Shown piece by piece: positions 53,101-64,000 of a stretch of 64,000 nt of DNA (positions within the stretch are counted from its first letter, which is position 1; every line of letters begins with the position of its first letter). The position numbers and the translations under genes were made by a program. The stretch comes from Streptomyces scopuliridis RB72 (GTDB taxonomy: Bacteria > Actinomycetota > Actinomycetes > Streptomycetales > Streptomycetaceae), in assembly GCF_000718095.1 (NCBI RefSeq), contig NZ_JOEI01000022.1, forward strand, positions 1-64,000, written 5' to 3'. The notes beneath the pieces are model-generated. The model was not told where the DNA came from. It searched no databases and saw only the letters and a program-made list of their open reading frames with translations.

Positions 53101-55329
53101 GCCGGTGACGGCGTGGTCCGCGGCTATCTGGACCGACCCGGGCTGACCGCCGAGCGGTTCGTGGCGGACCCGTTCGGCCCGCCGGGCACCCGCATGTACC
53201 GCACCGGCGACCTGGCCCGGTGGAACACCGCGGGCGAGCTTGAGTTCGCCGGCCGCGTCGACGACCAGGTCAAGGTGCGCGGCTTCCGCATCGAACCCGG
53301 CGAGATCGAGGCCGTCCTCGCCGCCCACCCGGCGCTCGCCCAGGCCACCGTGGTGGCCCGCGCGGACCGTGAGGGAGACAAGCGCCTGGTGGCCTACCTC
53401 GTCGCCACGAGCGGGGGAGAGGTACCGGCCGCGGCCGAGCTACGGGAGTACGCGGCCCGCGTCCTTCCGGACTACATGATCCCTGCCGCGTTCGTCGCCC
53501 TTGACGCCCTGCCGCTCACTCCGAACGGCAAGGTCGACCGCAAGCTGCTGCCGGCTCCCGACTTCATCGCGCTCACCGGCGGCGAGGAACCGCGCACCCC
53601 CCGCGAGGAAGCGCTGTGCGAGGTGTTCGCAGAGGTCCTCGGCCTGCCCTCGGTGGGCGTCCGGGACAGCTTCTTCGACCTCGGCGGCGACAGCATCGTC
53701 TCGATCCGGCTGGTCAGCCGCGCCCGGAAGAAGGGCCTGAGGATCAAGCCCGAGGACGTTTTCGTCCACCGCACCGTCGAAGGGCTGGCGTCCGTGGCGG
53801 CCGACGTCGCCGACATCGTCGTCGAATCACCCGGCAGCGGAACCGGCGGGGTCCCGCTCCCGCCGCCCGTGCACGCGCTGCGGGAGCGGGGTGGCACGGT
53901 CGCGGCGTGGCACCGGTCGCTGCTGCTGGACGCCCCGTCCGGCCTGGACCTCGACCGGCTGCACGACATGGTGGGCATGCTCACCGACCGGCACGACGTG
54001 CTCCGGCTGGCACTCGGCAGGCACGATGACGGCCCCCGGTGGAGCCTGGAGGTCAGGCCCACCGGCACGGTGGACGTCGGCAGCCGCATCACCCGCGTCG
54101 CGGTCGACGGGCCGGACGCCGACGGGCCGGCCGCCGTCCGCGACAACACCCGGCGGGCGGCCGGCCGACTCGACCCCGAGGCGGGGGATGTCGCCCACTT
54201 CGTCTGGTTCGACGCCGGACCCGCCCGGCAGGGCCGGTTGCTCGTGGTTCTGCACCGGCTGGTGGCGGACGCGGCATCCTGGCGCATCCTGCGGACCGAA
54301 CTGGCCGGCTGCTGGCGGGCCCTCACCGGTGACGTACCGGAAGCCCCCCGGCCGGTGGGGACCTCCTACCGACGCTGGGCCCAGCAACTGGTGGTCGCCG
54401 CGCAGGACCCGGAACGCGAGCGCGAACTGGACCTGTGGACGGGGATGCTCACCTCCGCGGAACCCCGGCTCACCGACCGGCCGACGGACCCCGGCGCGCC
54501 CGGCGCTTCGGGCACGCTTCGCCGTACGCTGCCGCAGCGGTCGACCGAACCGCTGCTCGGCCGGGTACCCGCCGCCTTCAACTGCGACGTGGACGACGTG
54601 CTGCTCACCGCGTTCGCGCTGGCCGTCGCGCACTGGCGGCGCCGGCACCTGCGCGACCACCGCGGCGGTACGAGCATCCTGCTGGACCTGGAGCGAGACG
54701 GACGCGAACCCTTCGCCGACGGCCAGGACCTGACCCGCACCCTGGGCTGGCTCGCCACGGAGCACCCCGTGCGCCTGGACCCCGGCACCGTCGACTGGGC
54801 CGAGCTGACCGCGGGCGGCCCGGCCGTCGGCACCGCCATCAAGGCGGTCAAGGAGCAACTGCGTTCGGTGCCGGACCACGGCATCGGCTACGGCATGCTG
54901 CGCCACCTCAACCCGCGTACCGCCCCGGTGCTGGCCGGACTGCCCCGGCCGGCCATCGGCTTCGGCTACCTCGGCCGGCTCGACACCACGGAGCTCGCCG
55001 AGTGGCCGCTCTCCGCCGGATCGGCCGAATCGCTCCAGGCACCGGACCCGGGGCCGCGGACCGGGCACGCACTGGAGGTGACCGCCCTGGTCACCGACGG
55101 TCCTGACGGGCCGTGCCTCGTCCTCGCCTGCACCTGGGCAACCGATCTGTTCGACGAGACGGCCGTGCGGGACCTGGCCGACGACTGGCTTCGCGCGCTG
55201 GAAGCCCTCGCCGCCCATGCCGGGGCCGCGGGTGTCGGCGGCCACACCCCGTCCGACCTCTCCCTGGTCGGCCTCGACCAGGACGACATCGACGTACTGG
55301 AAGCTGACGGAAGGTTCTTCTCCTCATGA
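41104..55329 (+). CDS. NRPS1: four-module peptide synthetase, C(starter)-A-T-(C-A-T)x3-E
   Basis: 4741 residues from a GTG after GGGAG. Domains: C1 about 9-440 (starter-type, HHILLDG intact), expected to join the cinnamoyl acyl chain to residue 1; A1 460-965; T1 Ser1015; C2 1066-1510; A2 1535-2025; T2 Ser2076; C3 2130-2575; A3 2593-3090; T3 Ser3139; C4 3190-3640; A4 3659-4145; T4 Ser4197 (GGDS type); E 4250-4720. HHxxxDG is intact in C2, C3 and C4. Pocket residues read by eye: A1 D-F-W-N-V-G-M-V-H-K (Thr); A2 D-V-F-S-V-A-I-V-Y-K (not assigned; Ala would fit a skyllamycin-like order); A3 D-L-T-K-M-G-G-V-N-K (Asp/Asn type); A4 D-I-L-Q-L-G-M-V-W-K (Gly). There is no thioesterase. The stop overlaps the NRPS2 start (ATGA). 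The MbtH-like protein in the window is the likely partner of the A domains. Confidence 0.95.
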   Translation: MPQSGDTRLPLTPAQSGIWFAQRIDVTNTVYNIAEYVDIHGPIDPEFLETALRRVVGETDALRVRFAEQGDIPEQRILATVDFPFHVLDVSADADPVGRARTWMDEDRERPVDLFGDRLFTFALFRIAADRWFWYLRVHHILLDGASIAMFVPRVAQVYSALMAAVPVPANPFPPLRGLVDAARDYDGSTDREADRAFWTERLTGAQTPVSLSGGGQHLPRKVIRRSHLLGADETEAIRGIAREAGTGWPTVVVAALAVYLRRLTGTDEVVIGLPVAARQDQAMRAVPGSVSNLVPLRLRVRPDTSVSDLFTTVAAEMRQAVRHQRYRHEDMRRDLKLGPEQHLIGPHVNLILFDYGLDFAGLGATVRNLPSGPVTDLAIVLDTRAADGALRFDFDANSALYDDESLATHQDRFLDLLSRLCACDPGTPLGRLDVVTAGEVAHLLTRPVPVETPAATLPELFERVAADHPERTAVALDGVGHSYRVINARANRLARALISRGIGPERFVALALPRSVEMLVALLATLKAGAAYLPLDPAYPAERIAFMLADAAPDVVLTDTASAERLREAGAAELLALDDPLTAAEVAGRASGDVTDAERRAPLDPRHPAYMIYTSGSTGRPKGVVVPHRNVLRLFTATGHWFRFGAEDVWTLFHSYAFDFSVWEIWGPLLHGGKLVVVPHEVSRSPVEFLRLLARERVTVLNQTPSAFHQLMRADRENPEAGAELALRYVVFGGEALDPRRLESWYERHPDHAPVLVNMYGITETTVHVSHVALDRRTVLAERGSVIGVPIPDLGIYLLDDALRPVPPGVAAEMYVSGDGLARGYHQRADLTSHRFVADPFGAPGSRMYRTGDVACWTPDGELEFVGRADQQVKIRGFRIELGEVEAVVEGVAEVAQAAVIVREDQPGDKRLVAYLTPVGDRAGLDLRALREAVAAALPDYMVPAAFVVLPELPITVNGKLDRKALPEPEFVAGSAGRAPRTPAEEVLCGLFAEVLGVSSVTIDDNFFDVGGHSLLATRLVSRIRSVFGVELQIRTLFETPTVAAVAERVGSAENARSGVSPMPRPAEIPLSYAQNRLWFLDRLEGPGSAYNIPLVLRLSGPLDQDALLAAFGDLLARHESLRTVFPDVKGIPSQVVLDPEAATIELPVSAIAAEDLPAALAGCAAGPFDLATELPLHVDLFSLGEEEHVLSVVVHHVAADGWSLGVLAGDLSTAYAARVRRSEPDWQPLAAQYADYTLWQRNVLGDDRDPYSTMARQLAFWRSELAGLPEETALPTDRPRPAEADYQSDVVELGLPAELHHGLAELARQTGTTLFMVLQAGLASLLSVLGTGPDVVLGSPIAGRTDDALDRMVGFFVNTLVLRTDVSGDPTFRELLDRVRESDLAAYAHQDVPFERLVEVLNPERSLARHPLCQVLFSLQKKLDTTLDFPGLKAVAEPGVRTMAKFDLSFEFSEYVDGTGVPGGIDATVEFRMDLFDRSSVELLTDRLLRFLQVVVANPETPVRAVDVLSPAERRRILREWNDTHADVPAGTLVDLLERTAAENPDAVAVCDGSRSLTYGELHACANRLAHELITRGAGTERVVALGLPRSVDLVVALLAVLKSGAAYLPVDPSYPIERVALLLSDAAPVLLVSTEGVLAGWPEEAVAKVPALALDDPGTVESVAARPGTNPVDAERMAPLRPDNAAYVIYTSGSTGTPKGVVVQHRNVVNLVTWAAREIGTPALSHALASTSLNFDVSVFEIFGPLAAGGRIDVVRDLLALAERRDGWSGGMISAVPSALAQLISQDTVPASAGLLVLAGEALTGRAMTDIRAVMPKARIANIYGPTEATVYATAWYSDDGPAEPLIGRPVSNTQVYVLDSWLRPVPAAVAGELYLAGACLARGYLDRPALTAERFVASPFGPPGSRLYRTGDLVRWTPDGQLVYQGRTDEQVKVRGFRIETGEIESLIAKDPAVAQVVVVAREDRHHHKQLVAYVVPVSGSEADTERLRELVTTTLPSYMMPAAFVTLRRLPLNPNGKLDRNALPSPQFAGDKAGRQPRTPHEQVLCGLFAEILELSSVGIDDGFFDLGGHSLIANRLIIRIQSVLGVDLAVRDLFEAPTVSELAKLVEQAGTARPRVVPMERPAEVPVSFTQQRLWFLNRLEGPSPTYNLGVSLRFTGQADRAALYEALHDVMVRHESLRTVFRERDGVPIQYVVPPREARPRISVTELTEPELDAALTAAARRGFDLENELPIRAELFVLSPTEQVFLILVHHIAADGWSFAGLVSDFAGAYTARRAAHAPDWTPLPVQYADYALWQRQILGGLDDSGSVLRRQIDYWKSALAGLPDQLDLQTDRPRPALPSHGGGFVPIAIGAELHARLQEIARASGASLFMLMQAALAALLNRMGGGEDIPIGTSVAGRNDESLVDLIGFFVNTLVLRNDLSGDPTFRQLLGRVREADLSAYANQDVPFELLVETLKPERSLSRHPLFQVLLNFENTPEMELEFPGVRTRLHPVNTEVAKFDLSFSMGDRYADDGTPAGITGLLSYSTDLYDRVTAEDISARFRCLLESVAADPAQRVSELELLDEAGRRRILALGVGEIREEAPPTFVERFTHQVAKTPDAVALVCRDDEVTYHDLNERANRLAHHLIARGVGAEDWVAVALPRTPQLVVALIAVLKAGAAYLPLDPDYPPERIEFMVEDASAMLLITDSAVGAGIPDSADLPRLFLDDPATVGAVASRPVTDPTDADRLYPVSPHHSAYVIYTSGSTGRPKGVLTEQHCLSDYLRWSTSAYPSTTGAAVLHSPISFDLTVTALYTTLSVGGKVVLATLDDSDPRTLAALEKTPCTFLKATPSHLPLLEALPDAFSPTRELMLGGELLLGGTLTEWRTRHPAAHIYNGYGPTETTVNCTQYVIRAGEPVDSGPLPIGRPMPNTWLYVLDEALRPVPMGVAGELYVAGEGIARGYLHRPTMTAERFVPNPFGPSGSRMYRTGDIVKWTSDGELYFLRRIDDQVKVRGFRVEIGEIENALLRRPHVAQAAVVLREDTPGDRRLVAYLVPDGPLDEATVARETAGDLPDYMMPAAFVVLDELPLSPNGKVDRRALPVPDYSATVSGRAPRTPQEEILCGLFAEILGVPEVGVDDNFFDLGGHSLLATRLVSRIRSVFGTELPIRALFETPSVASVAGSLREAPQGRPALRGGQRPANLPLSYGQTRLWFLNRLEGRSATYNLPVALELDGPVDASALRAALADVVARHESLRTIFPERDGVPYQVVLDPSVAAPEFTVLDLAADELDGALRGIADQGFDLTVEPPLRAALLRAGERESVLVVVMHHIVVDGWSTGPFARDLAAAYGARCTGAAPQWTPLPVQYPDYTLWQRSVLGSEADPDSVASRQLAYWREALAGLPDELGLPTDRARPATPSYRGGWVTFRLDPRLHRSLSAVARRYRTSMFMVLQAGVAVLLHRHGAGTDIPLGTPIAGRTDEALDELVGFFVNTLVLRTDLSGDPTFAELLDRVRDADLAAYAHQDVPFERLVDVLGPERAMARHPLFQVMVSLHNNPEADYDLPGVPARRRMLDLNVAKFDLNINLRELFDAGHEPAGIEAVAEYSSDLFDHDTVARMTERFTHLMERLCAEPDRAIGDIDILTSAERTRLLSGWNATTADLGPHSLIEAIEAAAARNPERVAVVADDGEVTYAELNARANRLARYLADRGAGPEVRVAVSLPRGLDLVVALLAVGKSGAAYVPLDPAYPAERVRHILTDGSPALVLTTRELAHDLPVAAGAELIALDDPATRQRIAALPETDPPGTARGDHPAYVIYTSGSTGRPKGVVVTRANVTNFVLDMRDRLPVSEADGLVAVTTVAFDIAGLELYVPLVAGARLVVATAEQVRDVDQLAELITGAGATLVQATPTLWQALASERPEALAGLRVLVGGEALPAGLATRLGELSAGVRNMYGPTETTVWSTTAEVDDRPGAPAIGRPIANTQVYVLDSRLAPVPAGVAGDLYLAGDGVVRGYLDRPGLTAERFVADPFGPPGTRMYRTGDLARWNTAGELEFAGRVDDQVKVRGFRIEPGEIEAVLAAHPALAQATVVARADREGDKRLVAYLVATSGGEVPAAAELREYAARVLPDYMIPAAFVALDALPLTPNGKVDRKLLPAPDFIALTGGEEPRTPREEALCEVFAEVLGLPSVGVRDSFFDLGGDSIVSIRLVSRARKKGLRIKPEDVFVHRTVEGLASVAADVADIVVESPGSGTGGVPLPPPVHALRERGGTVAAWHRSLLLDAPSGLDLDRLHDMVGMLTDRHDVLRLALGRHDDGPRWSLEVRPTGTVDVGSRITRVAVDGPDADGPAAVRDNTRRAAGRLDPEAGDVAHFVWFDAGPARQGRLLVVLHRLVADAASWRILRTELAGCWRALTGDVPEAPRPVGTSYRRWAQQLVVAAQDPERERELDLWTGMLTSAEPRLTDRPTDPGAPGASGTLRRTLPQRSTEPLLGRVPAAFNCDVDDVLLTAFALAVAHWRRRHLRDHRGGTSILLDLERDGREPFADGQDLTRTLGWLATEHPVRLDPGTVDWAELTAGGPAVGTAIKAVKEQLRSVPDHGIGYGMLRHLNPRTAPVLAGLPRPAIGFGYLGRLDTTELAEWPLSAGSAESLQAPDPGPRTGHALEVTALVTDGPDGPCLVLACTWATDLFDETAVRDLADDWLRALEALAAHAGAAGVGGHTPSDLSLVGLDQDDIDVLEADGRFFSS
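53850..55270 (+). other. Degenerate epimerisation domain at the end of NRPS1
   Basis: The E domain follows T4. The first catalytic motif, normally HHxxxDG, reads [11 protein letters not shown] at 54253-54273: H4384, then R4385 in place of the catalytic His, D4389, and A4390 in place of Gly. The EGHGRE motif reads ERDGRE, keeping the Glu. GIGYGMLR and FGYLGRLD are normal. The adenylation domain of this module has a Gly-type pocket, so an active epimerase would have nothing to do. Loss of the His fits relaxed selection. Confidence 0.8.
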
Positions 55330-58300
55330 CGAAGCCGGGATTCCAGGACGTTCTGCCGCTCTCGCCACTGCAGGAAGGCCTGCTGTTCCACACCGTCTAC
55401 CACGAGCGCTCGCTGGACATCTACACAGCCAGACTCCGCATCGACCTCGACGGTGAGCTGGACACGGCCGCGATGCGGGAGTCGGTGGCGAGCCTGCTGC
55501 GCCGGCACCCCAACCTGCGGGCCGCCTTCCGCCACGAGCGGCTCAGCAGACCGGTGCAGCTCATACCCCGCGACGTGCCTCTGCCGTGGGAGGAGTTCGA
55601 CCTGCGCGGCCTGCCCGAGGAGCGGCAGGCGGCGGAGCTGCGGGAGCGCACCGAGGCCGCGTCGGACCGTACCTTCGACCTGACCAGGCCCCCGCTGCTG
55701 CACTTCACGCTGATTCACCACGGTGAGCGCAGCCACCGGTTGATCATGGCGCACCACCACATCCTGCTGGACGGCTGGTCGGTGGGCAGGCTGATGACTG
55801 ACCTGTTCACCCTCTACGCGACGGACGGCGACGAGTCGGCGCTGCCGCCCGTGACGCCCTACCGCGACTACCTCGCCTGGCTGGCCGGGCAGGACCGCGC
55901 GGCGGCGGAGGAGGCGTGGCGGACCGTGCTCCACGGGGTCGAGGAGCCGACCCGGCTCGTGCCAGAGGACCGGCTGCGCGCCCCCGTCGCGCCGGAACGC
56001 CTTGTGGTGGAGGTCCCGGGGGAGCTGAGCCGCGAGCTGACCGCGATGGCACGCAAGCACGACCTGACCCTCAACACGGTCTTCCAGGGAGCCTGGGCGG
56101 TCGTCCTCGGCCGTCTGACCGGCCGTAGCGACGTGGTCTTCGGCGGCACCGTCTCCGGACGTCCGGCGGACATCCCCGGAGTGGAGAGCATCGTCGGCCT
56201 GTTCATCAACACGCTGCCCGTACGGGTGCGGCTGGACCCGGCCGAGCCGGTGGGCGAGATGCTGGCCCGGTTCCAGCGGCAGCAGGCCGGGCTCATGTCC
56301 CACCAGCACCTGAACCTGCCCGATGTGCACGCCCTGGCCGGCGCGTCCGGTGAGCTGTTCGACACGATCACCGTCACCGAGAACTACCCCTTCGACGAGA
56401 AGGGCTTCCGGGAGCTGGCCGGCCTGACCATCGTCGGCGCGCAGGGTGCGGACGCCAACCACTACCCGCTCAGCGTGGCCGCCCTCCCCGGTGAGACGCT
56501 GCGGATCCGCTTCGGCTACCGGCCCGACGTCTTCAGCCCGGCAGACATAGAGGCGATCGGCGACCGGCTGGTGCGGGCGCTGGAAGCCGTGGTGCGTGAC
56601 CCGGGCCGCCCCGTCGGCCGCCTGGATCTGCTCGCCGCGAACGAGCGCGACGAGGTCCTGCACGCCCGCGACGACACCGGGACCGAGCGCCCGCGGACCC
56701 TGCCGGAGCTGTTCGCCGCGCGGGTCCACCAGGCGCCGGCGGACCCGGCCGTGATCTTCGAGGACACCACGCTGTCCTACGCCGAGCTGGACCGCCGGGC
56801 GAACCAGTTGGCCCACCGCCTCGTCGCGGCCGGAGCCCGGCCGGAGCAGTTCGTCGCCCTGGCACTGCCGCGGTCGGCGGAACTGGCCGTCGCCGTGCTC
56901 GCCGTGCACAAGGCCGGCGCCGCGTATCTTCCGGTGGACCCGGACTACCCGGCCGACCGCATCGCGTACATGCTGGACGACGCGCGGCCCCGGATCGTGC
57001 TGACCACCGCCGCCATCGCCGAGACCCTGCCGGCCGGCGGCCCGCCACGGATCGTGCTGGACGACCCGGACACCATGGCGCGCGTCGCCGCCGCTCCGGG
57101 CGACCGGGCGCCGGCCCCGGCGACGACGGTGGACCATCCCGCCTACCTCATCTACACCTCCGGATCCACCGGCAGGCCCAAGGGCGTCGTGGTCTCGCAC
57201 CGCGGCATCGCGAGCCTGGTCGCCGCGCAGATCGAACGGTTCGAGGTCGGTCCCGGCAGCCGCGTACTGCAGTTCGCCTCGATCAGCTTCGACGCGGCGT
57301 TCTGGGAGCTGGTCATGGGCCTGCTGACCGGCGCGGCCCTCGTACTCGCGCCGGCCGAACGGGTCCGCCCGGGCAGGCCGTTGGCCGAGCTTGTCGCCGA
57401 ACGGGGCGTGACCCATGCCACGATCCCGCCGGCCGCGCTCGCCGTGCTCGACCGGGACGCGCTGCCCGAGGGCATCACGCTGGTGGTGGCCGGCGAGGCG
57501 ACCGCGCCGGAGCTGGTCGGCCGCTGGTCGGCCGGCCGCCGCATGATCAACGCGTACGGCCCCTCCGAAACCACCGTCTGCGCCACCATGAGCGCGCCGC
57601 TGGCGGGAGAGACGGCCCCGCCGATCGGCGGCCCGATCACCGGCACCCGGGTCTACCTGCTGGACTCCGCGCTGCGCCCGGTGCTGCCCGGCGTGCCCGG
57701 CGAACTGTACGTGGCCGGGGCCGGCCTGGCCCGCGGCTACCTGGACCGGCCGGGGCTGACCGCCGAGCGCTTCGTGGCCAACCCCTTTGAGGGCCCTGGT
57801 GCCAGGATGTACCGCACCGGCGACGTGGCGACCCGCAACGCCCACGGCCAACTGGTCTTCCACGGGCGCGCCGACAGCCAGGTGAAACTGCACGGCTTCC
57901 GCATCGAACCCGGCGAGATCGAGTCGGTACTGCTCGCCCGGGACGACATCGCCCAGGCCACCGTGATCATCCGCGAGGACCGGCCCGGCGACCACAGGCT
58001 GGTGGCCTACCTGGTCCCCGGGGCCGGCGCCGAGACGCCGGGCGTGGCCGCCCTGCGCGCGGGGGTCTCGGGCACCCTGCCGTCGTACATGGTGCCGGCG
58101 GCCTTCGTCGTCCTCGACGAACTCCCGCTGACCCCCAACGGGAAGCTGGACAAGCGCGCGCTGCCCGCCCCGGACTTCTCCGGCGTGGCCTCGGGCCGCA
58201 CGCCGCGGACCCCCCAGGAGGAGATTCTCTGCGGGCTGTTCGCGGAGATCCTCGGCGCGTCCGTGGTGAGCATCGACGACAGCTTCTTCGAACTCGGCGG

Positions 58301-61300
58301 TCACTCGCTGCTGGCGACCCGGCTGGTCACCCGGATCCGCTCGGTGTTCGGCGTGCAGTTCTCAATGCGCAGCCTCTTCGAAGCGCCGACCGTGGCCGGG
58401 CTCGCCCAACTGCTCACCTCGCAGGGCCCGGTCACCCGGCGGATCGAACCTGCCCCGCGTCCGGCCGATGTCCCCCTGTCGATGCAGCAGACCAGGCTGT
58501 GGTTCCTCAACCGGTTCGAGGGCCCGAGCCCGGCGTACAACGTGCCCATGGCCGCCCGGCTGACCGGACCGCTGGACGTCGGGGCGCTGCGCATGGCGCT
58601 GGCCGATGTGGCCCGGCGGCACGATTGTCTGCGCACGGTGTTCCCGGAGCGCGACGGCATGCCCTGTCAGGTCGTGGTGGACACCACACCGGATCTGACC
58701 GTGACCGACGTCGAACCGGCCGGTCTGGACGCGGCGCTGGTCGAGGCCGCGAGCCAGTGCTTCGACCTGACCGCCGAGCCACCGGTGCGGGCGCGGCTGC
58801 TGCGGCTCGGCGACGAGGAGCACGTCCTGCTGGTGCTGATGCACCACATCGTGATGGACGAGTGGTCGGCCGTGCCGTTCGGCCGTGACCTCTCCGCTGC
58901 CTACGGCGCTCGCCGCGAGGGCGGTGAGCCGCCATTCGAACCGCTCCCGGTGCAGTACGCGGACTTCGCCCTGTGGCAGCGCGACGTACTCGGCAGCGAG
59001 GACGACCCGGGCAGCACGGTGTCACGGCACCTGGCCTTCTGGCGCGAGGCGCTGGCCGGGCTGCCGCTCGAACTGGACCTGCCGGTCGACCGGCCGCGTC
59101 CGGCGACCGCCTCCTACCGGGGCGGCACGGTGCCCTTCCGGATCAACCAGGAGGTCCACCGGCGCCTCGTCGCGCTCTCCCGTAACTGCCAGGCCAGCGT
59201 GTTCATGACGTTGCAGGCGGGCCTCGCGGTGCTGCTGCACCGGCTGGGCGCCGGAGACGACATCCCGCTCGGCACCCCGATCGCCGGGCGCAGTGACGAG
59301 TCGCTGGACGACCTGGTCGGCTTCTTCATCAACACCCTGGTGCTGCGCACCGACCTGTCCGGTGATCCCGACTTCCGTGAACTGCTGGGCCGGGTGCGGG
59401 AGGCCGACCTGGCCGCCTACGGCCACCAGGAGGTGCCGTTCGAGCGGTTGGTGGAGGTGCTGAACCCCGACCGCTCGATGGCCCGGCACCCGCTCTTCCA
59501 GGTGATGCTCACTCTCCACAACAACCCGACAGCGCCGTTCCGGCTGCCGGGGGTGCGGGTCGGCAGGCAGCGCGTCGACGCCGCGGTGGCCAAGTTCGAC
59601 CTGCTGTTCAGTCTGCGCGAGAGCTACACGCCCGACGGACGTCCCGGCGGCGTCGAGGGCTTCGTCGAGTACAGCGAGGACCTGTTCGACGAGCAGACCG
59701 CCGAGCGCATCGCGGCCTCGTTCGTGAGAGTGCTGGAGGGCGCCGTCGCCGACCCCGGCCGCGCGGTGAGCAAGGTCGAGGTGCTGGACCCGGTCGCCCG
59801 CCACGACCTGCTGGTCACCCGCAACGACACCGAGCACCCGGTACCCGGCGCCTCGCTGCCCGCGCTGTTCGAGGCCCGGGTCGCGGCACACCCCGACGCC
59901 CCCGCACTGGTGTACGGCGACGAGGAGCTGACGTACGCCGGACTGAACGCGCGGGCCAACCGGCTCGCCCGCCTTCTGATCGGCCGCGGCATCGGTCCCG
60001 AGAGCATCGTGGGGCTGGCCCTGCCCCGCTCGGCGGAGCTGATCGTCGGCCTGCTCGCCGTGCTCAAGGCGGGCGCGGGCTATCTGCCGGTCGACCCGGA
60101 GTACCCGGCCGAGCGGATCGCCTTCATGCTTGAGGACGCCAATCCCGGGGCGCTGCTGACGACCACCGAGGTCGCCGGCCGACTGCCCGCCGGGCAGCCG
60201 GCGCTGTCGCTGGACGATCCACGGGTGCTCGCCGAACTGGCCGAGCCGGCGGACACCGACCCCCGCGACGACGAGCGGACCGTCCCGCTGCTGCCGCGGC
60301 ACCCCGCCTACCTGATCTACACCTCCGGCTCGACGGGCCGCCCCAAGGGCGTGGTGATGCCGGGCGGCGCGCTGGTCAACCTGATGTCCTGGCACGCCGC
60401 GACCATCCCCGCCGAACCACAAGCCCGGGTCGCCCAGTTCACCGCGATCAGCTTCGACGTCTCGGCCCAGGAGATCCTCTCCGCCCTGCTGGACGGCAAG
60501 ACGCTCGTGATGCCGGACGAGGAGACCCGGCGCGACCCGGCGCGGTTCGCGGCCTGGCTGCGGGAGCGGCACGTCACCGAGCTGTACGCGCCCACCATGA
60601 TGCTGGACGCCCTCGGAGAGGCGGTCGTGGAGCACGGCATCGACCTGCCCGCCCTGCGGCATGTCTCCCAGGCCGGCGAGGCCCTGGTGCTGGGCGATCG
60701 CGTCCGTGAACTGTGCGGCGCGGCCCCGCGGACGCTGCACAACCACTACGGCCCGTCCGAGACGCACGTGGTCACCGCCCACACCCCGCCGGCGGACGGT
60801 CGGGGCCTGCGCGGGAGACCGGTGCCGATCGGGCGTCCCGTGTGGAACACCCAGGTGTACGTGCTGGACGCGGCCCTGCGTCCGGTACCGGACGGCGTCA
60901 TCGGCGAACTGTACGTGGCCGGCGCGCAGTTGGCGCGCGGCTACCACGACCGGCCGGGCCTCACCGCGGAGCGGTTCACGGCCGACCCGTTCGGACCGCC
61001 CGGCACCCGCGTGTACCGCACCGGCGACCTGGTGCGCTGGAACGGCGACGGCCTCCTGGAGTACACCGGCCGTTCGGACCACCAGGTGAAGATCCGCGGC
61101 TTCCGGATCGAACCGGGCGAGATCGAGGCCGTACTGCGCGCACACCCCGAGGTCGCCCGGGCCGCCGTCGTGGCCCAGGACGACCGGAGCGGCGGCCGGC
61201 GGCTGGTCGGCTACGTGGTGCCGGTCGCCGGCCCCGTCCGCCCGGCCGCGCTGCGCGCGCACGTCGCGGCGGCGCTGCCGGACCACATGGTGCCCGGGGC

Positions 61301-64000
61301 GTTCGTGGCCCTGGACGAGTTCCCGCTGACGCCCAGCGGCAAGCTGGACCGGGCCGCGCTGCCGCTGCCCGAGGCCGAATCGCCGGCGGTCCGCGCCCCG
61401 CGTGGTCCCCGCGAGGAGATCCTGTGCGGACTGTTCGCCGAGGTGCTCGGCGTTCCTTCGGCCGGCGCCGACGACGACTTCTTCGCCCTTGGCGGCCACT
61501 CGCTGCTGGCGACCAAGCTGGTCAGCCGGATCCGTTCCACGCTGGGCGTGGAACTGGCCGTGCGCGACATCTTCCAGACCCCCACCGTGGCGGGCCTCGC
61601 CGCCAAGGCGGCCGGTGCGGCCGGCGCCCGCGCCGCCGTCCGCGCCATGCCCCGCACCGACCTCATCCCGCTCTCCTCCGCGCAGCGTCGGCTGTGGTTC
61701 CTCAACCGGCTGGAGGAGAAGAGCTCCACGTACAACCTGCCACTGGCCGCGCGGCTCACCGGGGCGCTGGACGTGCCGGCGCTGCGGGCCGCGCTCGGTG
61801 ACGTGGTGGCCCGGCACGAGAGCCTGCGCACCACGTTCCCCGAAGCCGACGGCACCCCCCGCCAGTCGATCGTCCCGGCGGAGCGGGCCGCTCCCGACCT
61901 CGTGGTCGCCCGGGTCGACGAGACGGGGCTGGACGCCGCGATGCAGGAGGCCGCCTTCCGCGGTTTCGACCTGGCCGGTGAACTGCCGTTGCGGGCACAC
62001 CTGTACGAGCTGGGTCCGGATCGCCACGTGCTGCTCATCGTGATGCACCACATCGCCGGCGACGGCCTGTCCATGGCGCCGATGGCCCGCGACCTCGCCG
62101 AGGCGTACGCCGCCCGGTTGCAGGGCCGCGCGCCCGGCTGGGATCCGCTCCCGATCCAGTACGCGGACTACACGCTGTGGCAGCGCGAGGTGCTGGGCAG
62201 CGAGACCGAGCCGGACAGCGAGATCGCCCGGCAACTGGAGTTCTGGCGCACGGCCCTGGCCGGGCTGCCGGACGAGCTGCGACTGCCGGCCGACCGGCCG
62301 CGGCCCGCGGTGGCCGACCATAAGGGTTCCACGGTCCCCTTCGCGGTCCCGGCCGAACTGCACGAGCGGATGGCGCTGCTGGCCCGGCGGACCAGGACCA
62401 GCCTGTTCATGGTCGGCCAGACCGCGCTCGCCGCACTGCTCACCCGGCTCGGCGCGGGCACCGACATCCCACTGGGCACCCCGGTCGCCGGGCGCACGGA
62501 CGAGGCGCTGGACGAACTGGTCGGGTTCTTCGTCAACACCCTGGTGCTGCGCATCGACACCGGCGGCGATCCGACCTTCACCGACCTGCTGGGCAGGGTG
62601 CGCGAGGACAACCTCGCCGCCTACGCCAACCAGGAGGTGCCGTTCGAGCGGCTGGTCGAGGTACTCAACCCCGAGCGCTCGCTCGGCCGACACCCGCTCT
62701 TCCAGGTCTGGCTGAACCTGCAGAACACCCCCGACGCCGAGATCACCCTGCCCGGCGTGGAGATCGGCCCGCAGGACTGCGGCATCGGCGCGGCCAAGTT
62801 CGACCTCGCCTTCAGCCTGCGCGAGCGCTACGACGAACAGGGCCGGCCGGCCGGCATGACCGGCCTCGTCGAGTACAGCGACGACCTGTTCGATCCGGGG
62901 ACCGTCGCGCGCATCGCCGACCGGCTGCTGCGCCTGCTGGACGCGGTGTGCGCGGACCCGGACCTGCCCGTCACCCGGCTCGATGTGCTCTCCCCGGCGG
63001 AGCGGCACCAGGTGCTGGACGACTTCAACGCGACCGCGCGCGACATGCCGCGGGGCACCATCGCCGAAATGTTCGGCCGCCAGGCCGCCGCCACCCCGTC
63101 CTCCGTGGCGATCCGTTACGACGGTACGGAGCTGACCTACGCACAACTGGACGCCGAGGCAAACCGCCTGGCACACCTGCTGGTGGGCAAGGGCATCGGC
63201 CCCGAGGACATCGTGGCCGTCGCCCTGCCGCGTACGCCGCGACTGGTGGCCGCCCTGCTCGCGGTGGGCAAGGCCGGCGCGGCCTACCTGCCCGTCGACC
63301 CGGCCTATCCGGCGGACCGTATCTCCTTCATGCTCGCCGACGCCCGGCCGGCCACGCTGCTGACCGAGAGACCGGCCGCCGACGGGCTGCCCGGCTCCGA
63401 GGTCTCCCACGTGCTGCTGGACGACCCCGGTGTCCGGGGCGAACTGGCCGCGCTGCCGGACACCGCGCCGGACACCGGACGGAAGGCATCCCCGGCCAAC
63501 GCCGCGTACCTGATCTACACCTCCGGCTCCACCGGCGTTCCCAAGGGCGTGGTGGTCTCGCACGAGGGCATCGGCTGCTTCGGCGCCATCCGTGAGCAGT
63601 TCGGCCTCGACGCGAGCAGCCGCATGCTCCAGTTCGCCTCCGCCGGCTTCGACGCCGCCGTCTGGGAGGTGCTCGCACCGCTGCTCGTCGGGGGAGTCCT
63701 GGTGATGGCCCCCGCCGACGACCTGGCGGTCGGCGAGCCGCTCGCGGCGCTGCTGGCCCGCGAACGCGTCACACACGCCAACATCCCGCCGGCCGCCCTT
63801 GCCGTGCTGCCCCCGGGCGCGCTCCCCGAAGGCATGAACGTGATCGTCGCGGGGGAGGCGTCCGCACCGGACCTGATCGCCCGCTGGGCGGACGGCCGAC
63901 GGCTGCTCAACGCCTACGGCCCGACCGAGGCCACCGTGTGCGCCACGGTCAGCGACCCTCTCACCGGCGGCGTCACCCCGCCGATCGGCCGCCCGCTGTG
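55326..64000 (+). CDS. NRPS2 (partial): C-A-T-C-A-T-C-A, continues beyond the window
   Basis: At least 2891 residues; the frame is still open at the window end. C5 (about 8-440) begins [13 protein letters not shown], the style of DCL domains that follow E domains, with HHILLDG at about 144. A5 about 459-940; T5 Ser994; C6 about 1050-1500, whose motif reads HHIVMDE (H1173, E1179 instead of Gly); A6 about 1510-2015; T6 Ser2059; C7 about 2112-2560 (HHIAGDG); A7 from about 2575, cut after its ATP and pocket motifs. Pockets: A5 D-A-W-T-V-A-A-V-C-K (Phe type); A6 D-V-Q-Y-S-A-H-V-V-K (Pro type); A7 D-A-W-N-I-A-A-V-C-K (aromatic, Phe/Tyr-like). The final Lys is assumed in each case. It continues the chain from NRPS1 through the E/C5 junction. 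No E domain occurs in these modules, so residues 5 and 6 should be L unless handled elsewhere. Confidence 0.93.
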   Translation, partial: MTKPGFQDVLPLSPLQEGLLFHTVYHERSLDIYTARLRIDLDGELDTAAMRESVASLLRRHPNLRAAFRHERLSRPVQLIPRDVPLPWEEFDLRGLPEERQAAELRERTEAASDRTFDLTRPPLLHFTLIHHGERSHRLIMAHHHILLDGWSVGRLMTDLFTLYATDGDESALPPVTPYRDYLAWLAGQDRAAAEEAWRTVLHGVEEPTRLVPEDRLRAPVAPERLVVEVPGELSRELTAMARKHDLTLNTVFQGAWAVVLGRLTGRSDVVFGGTVSGRPADIPGVESIVGLFINTLPVRVRLDPAEPVGEMLARFQRQQAGLMSHQHLNLPDVHALAGASGELFDTITVTENYPFDEKGFRELAGLTIVGAQGADANHYPLSVAALPGETLRIRFGYRPDVFSPADIEAIGDRLVRALEAVVRDPGRPVGRLDLLAANERDEVLHARDDTGTERPRTLPELFAARVHQAPADPAVIFEDTTLSYAELDRRANQLAHRLVAAGARPEQFVALALPRSAELAVAVLAVHKAGAAYLPVDPDYPADRIAYMLDDARPRIVLTTAAIAETLPAGGPPRIVLDDPDTMARVAAAPGDRAPAPATTVDHPAYLIYTSGSTGRPKGVVVSHRGIASLVAAQIERFEVGPGSRVLQFASISFDAAFWELVMGLLTGAALVLAPAERVRPGRPLAELVAERGVTHATIPPAALAVLDRDALPEGITLVVAGEATAPELVGRWSAGRRMINAYGPSETTVCATMSAPLAGETAPPIGGPITGTRVYLLDSALRPVLPGVPGELYVAGAGLARGYLDRPGLTAERFVANPFEGPGARMYRTGDVATRNAHGQLVFHGRADSQVKLHGFRIEPGEIESVLLARDDIAQATVIIREDRPGDHRLVAYLVPGAGAETPGVAALRAGVSGTLPSYMVPAAFVVLDELPLTPNGKLDKRALPAPDFSGVASGRTPRTPQEEILCGLFAEILGASVVSIDDSFFELGGHSLLATRLVTRIRSVFGVQFSMRSLFEAPTVAGLAQLLTSQGPVTRRIEPAPRPADVPLSMQQTRLWFLNRFEGPSPAYNVPMAARLTGPLDVGALRMALADVARRHDCLRTVFPERDGMPCQVVVDTTPDLTVTDVEPAGLDAALVEAASQCFDLTAEPPVRARLLRLGDEEHVLLVLMHHIVMDEWSAVPFGRDLSAAYGARREGGEPPFEPLPVQYADFALWQRDVLGSEDDPGSTVSRHLAFWREALAGLPLELDLPVDRPRPATASYRGGTVPFRINQEVHRRLVALSRNCQASVFMTLQAGLAVLLHRLGAGDDIPLGTPIAGRSDESLDDLVGFFINTLVLRTDLSGDPDFRELLGRVREADLAAYGHQEVPFERLVEVLNPDRSMARHPLFQVMLTLHNNPTAPFRLPGVRVGRQRVDAAVAKFDLLFSLRESYTPDGRPGGVEGFVEYSEDLFDEQTAERIAASFVRVLEGAVADPGRAVSKVEVLDPVARHDLLVTRNDTEHPVPGASLPALFEARVAAHPDAPALVYGDEELTYAGLNARANRLARLLIGRGIGPESIVGLALPRSAELIVGLLAVLKAGAGYLPVDPEYPAERIAFMLEDANPGALLTTTEVAGRLPAGQPALSLDDPRVLAELAEPADTDPRDDERTVPLLPRHPAYLIYTSGSTGRPKGVVMPGGALVNLMSWHAATIPAEPQARVAQFTAISFDVSAQEILSALLDGKTLVMPDEETRRDPARFAAWLRERHVTELYAPTMMLDALGEAVVEHGIDLPALRHVSQAGEALVLGDRVRELCGAAPRTLHNHYGPSETHVVTAHTPPADGRGLRGRPVPIGRPVWNTQVYVLDAALRPVPDGVIGELYVAGAQLARGYHDRPGLTAERFTADPFGPPGTRVYRTGDLVRWNGDGLLEYTGRSDHQVKIRGFRIEPGEIEAVLRAHPEVARAAVVAQDDRSGGRRLVGYVVPVAGPVRPAALRAHVAAALPDHMVPGAFVALDEFPLTPSGKLDRAALPLPEAESPAVRAPRGPREEILCGLFAEVLGVPSAGADDDFFALGGHSLLATKLVSRIRSTLGVELAVRDIFQTPTVAGLAAKAAGAAGARAAVRAMPRTDLIPLSSAQRRLWFLNRLEEKSSTYNLPLAARLTGALDVPALRAALGDVVARHESLRTTFPEADGTPRQSIVPAERAAPDLVVARVDETGLDAAMQEAAFRGFDLAGELPLRAHLYELGPDRHVLLIVMHHIAGDGLSMAPMARDLAEAYAARLQGRAPGWDPLPIQYADYTLWQREVLGSETEPDSEIARQLEFWRTALAGLPDELRLPADRPRPAVADHKGSTVPFAVPAELHERMALLARRTRTSLFMVGQTALAALLTRLGAGTDIPLGTPVAGRTDEALDELVGFFVNTLVLRIDTGGDPTFTDLLGRVREDNLAAYANQEVPFERLVEVLNPERSLGRHPLFQVWLNLQNTPDAEITLPGVEIGPQDCGIGAAKFDLAFSLRERYDEQGRPAGMTGLVEYSDDLFDPGTVARIADRLLRLLDAVCADPDLPVTRLDVLSPAERHQVLDDFNATARDMPRGTIAEMFGRQAAATPSSVAIRYDGTELTYAQLDAEANRLAHLLVGKGIGPEDIVAVALPRTPRLVAALLAVGKAGAAYLPVDPAYPADRISFMLADARPATLLTERPAADGLPGSEVSHVLLDDPGVRGELAALPDTAPDTGRKASPANAAYLIYTSGSTGVPKGVVVSHEGIGCFGAIREQFGLDASSRMLQFASAGFDAAVWEVLAPLLVGGVLVMAPADDLAVGEPLAALLARERVTHANIPPAALAVLPPGALPEGMNVIVAGEASAPDLIARWADGRRLLNAYGPTEATVCATVSDPLTGGVTPPIGRPL

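Noticed and set aside
54966..58304. 1112-codon and similar long minus-strand frames opposite the NRPS genes
   Set aside because: The NRPS motifs on the plus strand are unmistakable; these are shadows caused by high GC at third positions.
1..64000. CRISPR arrays, tRNA or rRNA genes
   Set aside because: No regularly spaced direct repeats and no cloverleaf or rRNA-like segments were noticed anywhere in the window.

Overview
This is high-GC DNA with actinobacterial gene style: GTG starts, ATGA and GTGA overlaps, third-position G/C, and LacI, GntR and XRE regulators. It reads as a Streptomyces-type chromosome. The window splits into three zones.

(1) 1-13.3 kb is a sugar and sugar-acid utilisation island. 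It holds an SMP-30 lactonase, an SDR dehydrogenase, a GH42 beta-galactosidase, a LacI regulator, a UxuA-type dehydratase, a GntR/FCD regulator, a lipoprotein-plus-two-permease sugar ABC importer, and a 940-residue secreted FN3 protein that looks like a polysaccharide-active enzyme. A C-terminal scrap of a fumarylacetoacetate-hydrolase-family gene survives between the GntR and UxuA genes. A strong 20-bp-stem hairpin closes the zone.

(2) 13.5-22.5 kb is a mixed, eroded zone. It contains a SpoIIE-type phosphatase, an IS transposase tail, an L-threonine aldolase with an XRE/cupin regulator, a two-component system beside vanY-like and vanJ-like genes (the vanY-like one apparently internally deleted), a GNAT fragment, and a small secreted protein.

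(3) 22.5-64 kb is a biosynthetic gene cluster for a cinnamoyl-containing non-ribosomal peptide of the skyllamycin / WS9326A type. Two related LuxR-type regulators flank a shortened polyprenyl-synthase gene. Then come a malonyl-transferase-like protein, a 3-Cys ferredoxin with a wrecked ferredoxin-reductase relic, MbtH and a P450. A tightly coupled run of highly reducing type II PKS genes follows: two ACPs, four ketosynthase-fold proteins of which two keep Cys-His-His, two hot-dog dehydratases, a double hot-dog protein, a ketoreductase, an alpha/beta hydrolase, a DsbA-like isomerase and a phytoene-desaturase-like oxidase. This set is expected to build a polyene and close it to the ortho-alkenyl cinnamoyl ring.

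Two giant NRPSs follow. NRPS1 is C(starter)-A-T-C-A-T-C-A-T-C-A-T-E. NRPS2 is C-A-T-C-A-T-C-A and runs off the window. Specificity pockets read by eye suggest acyl-Thr / unassigned / Asp-Asn-like / Gly / Phe / Pro / aromatic, which resembles the first seven positions of skyllamycin as I remember them. The most striking detail is that module 4, predicted to load achiral Gly, ends in an epimerase domain whose HHxxxDG motif is HRxxxDA, followed by a DCL-looking condensation domain. This looks like a relic of a former D-residue position. All functional calls are from reading the sequence; no database search was run.
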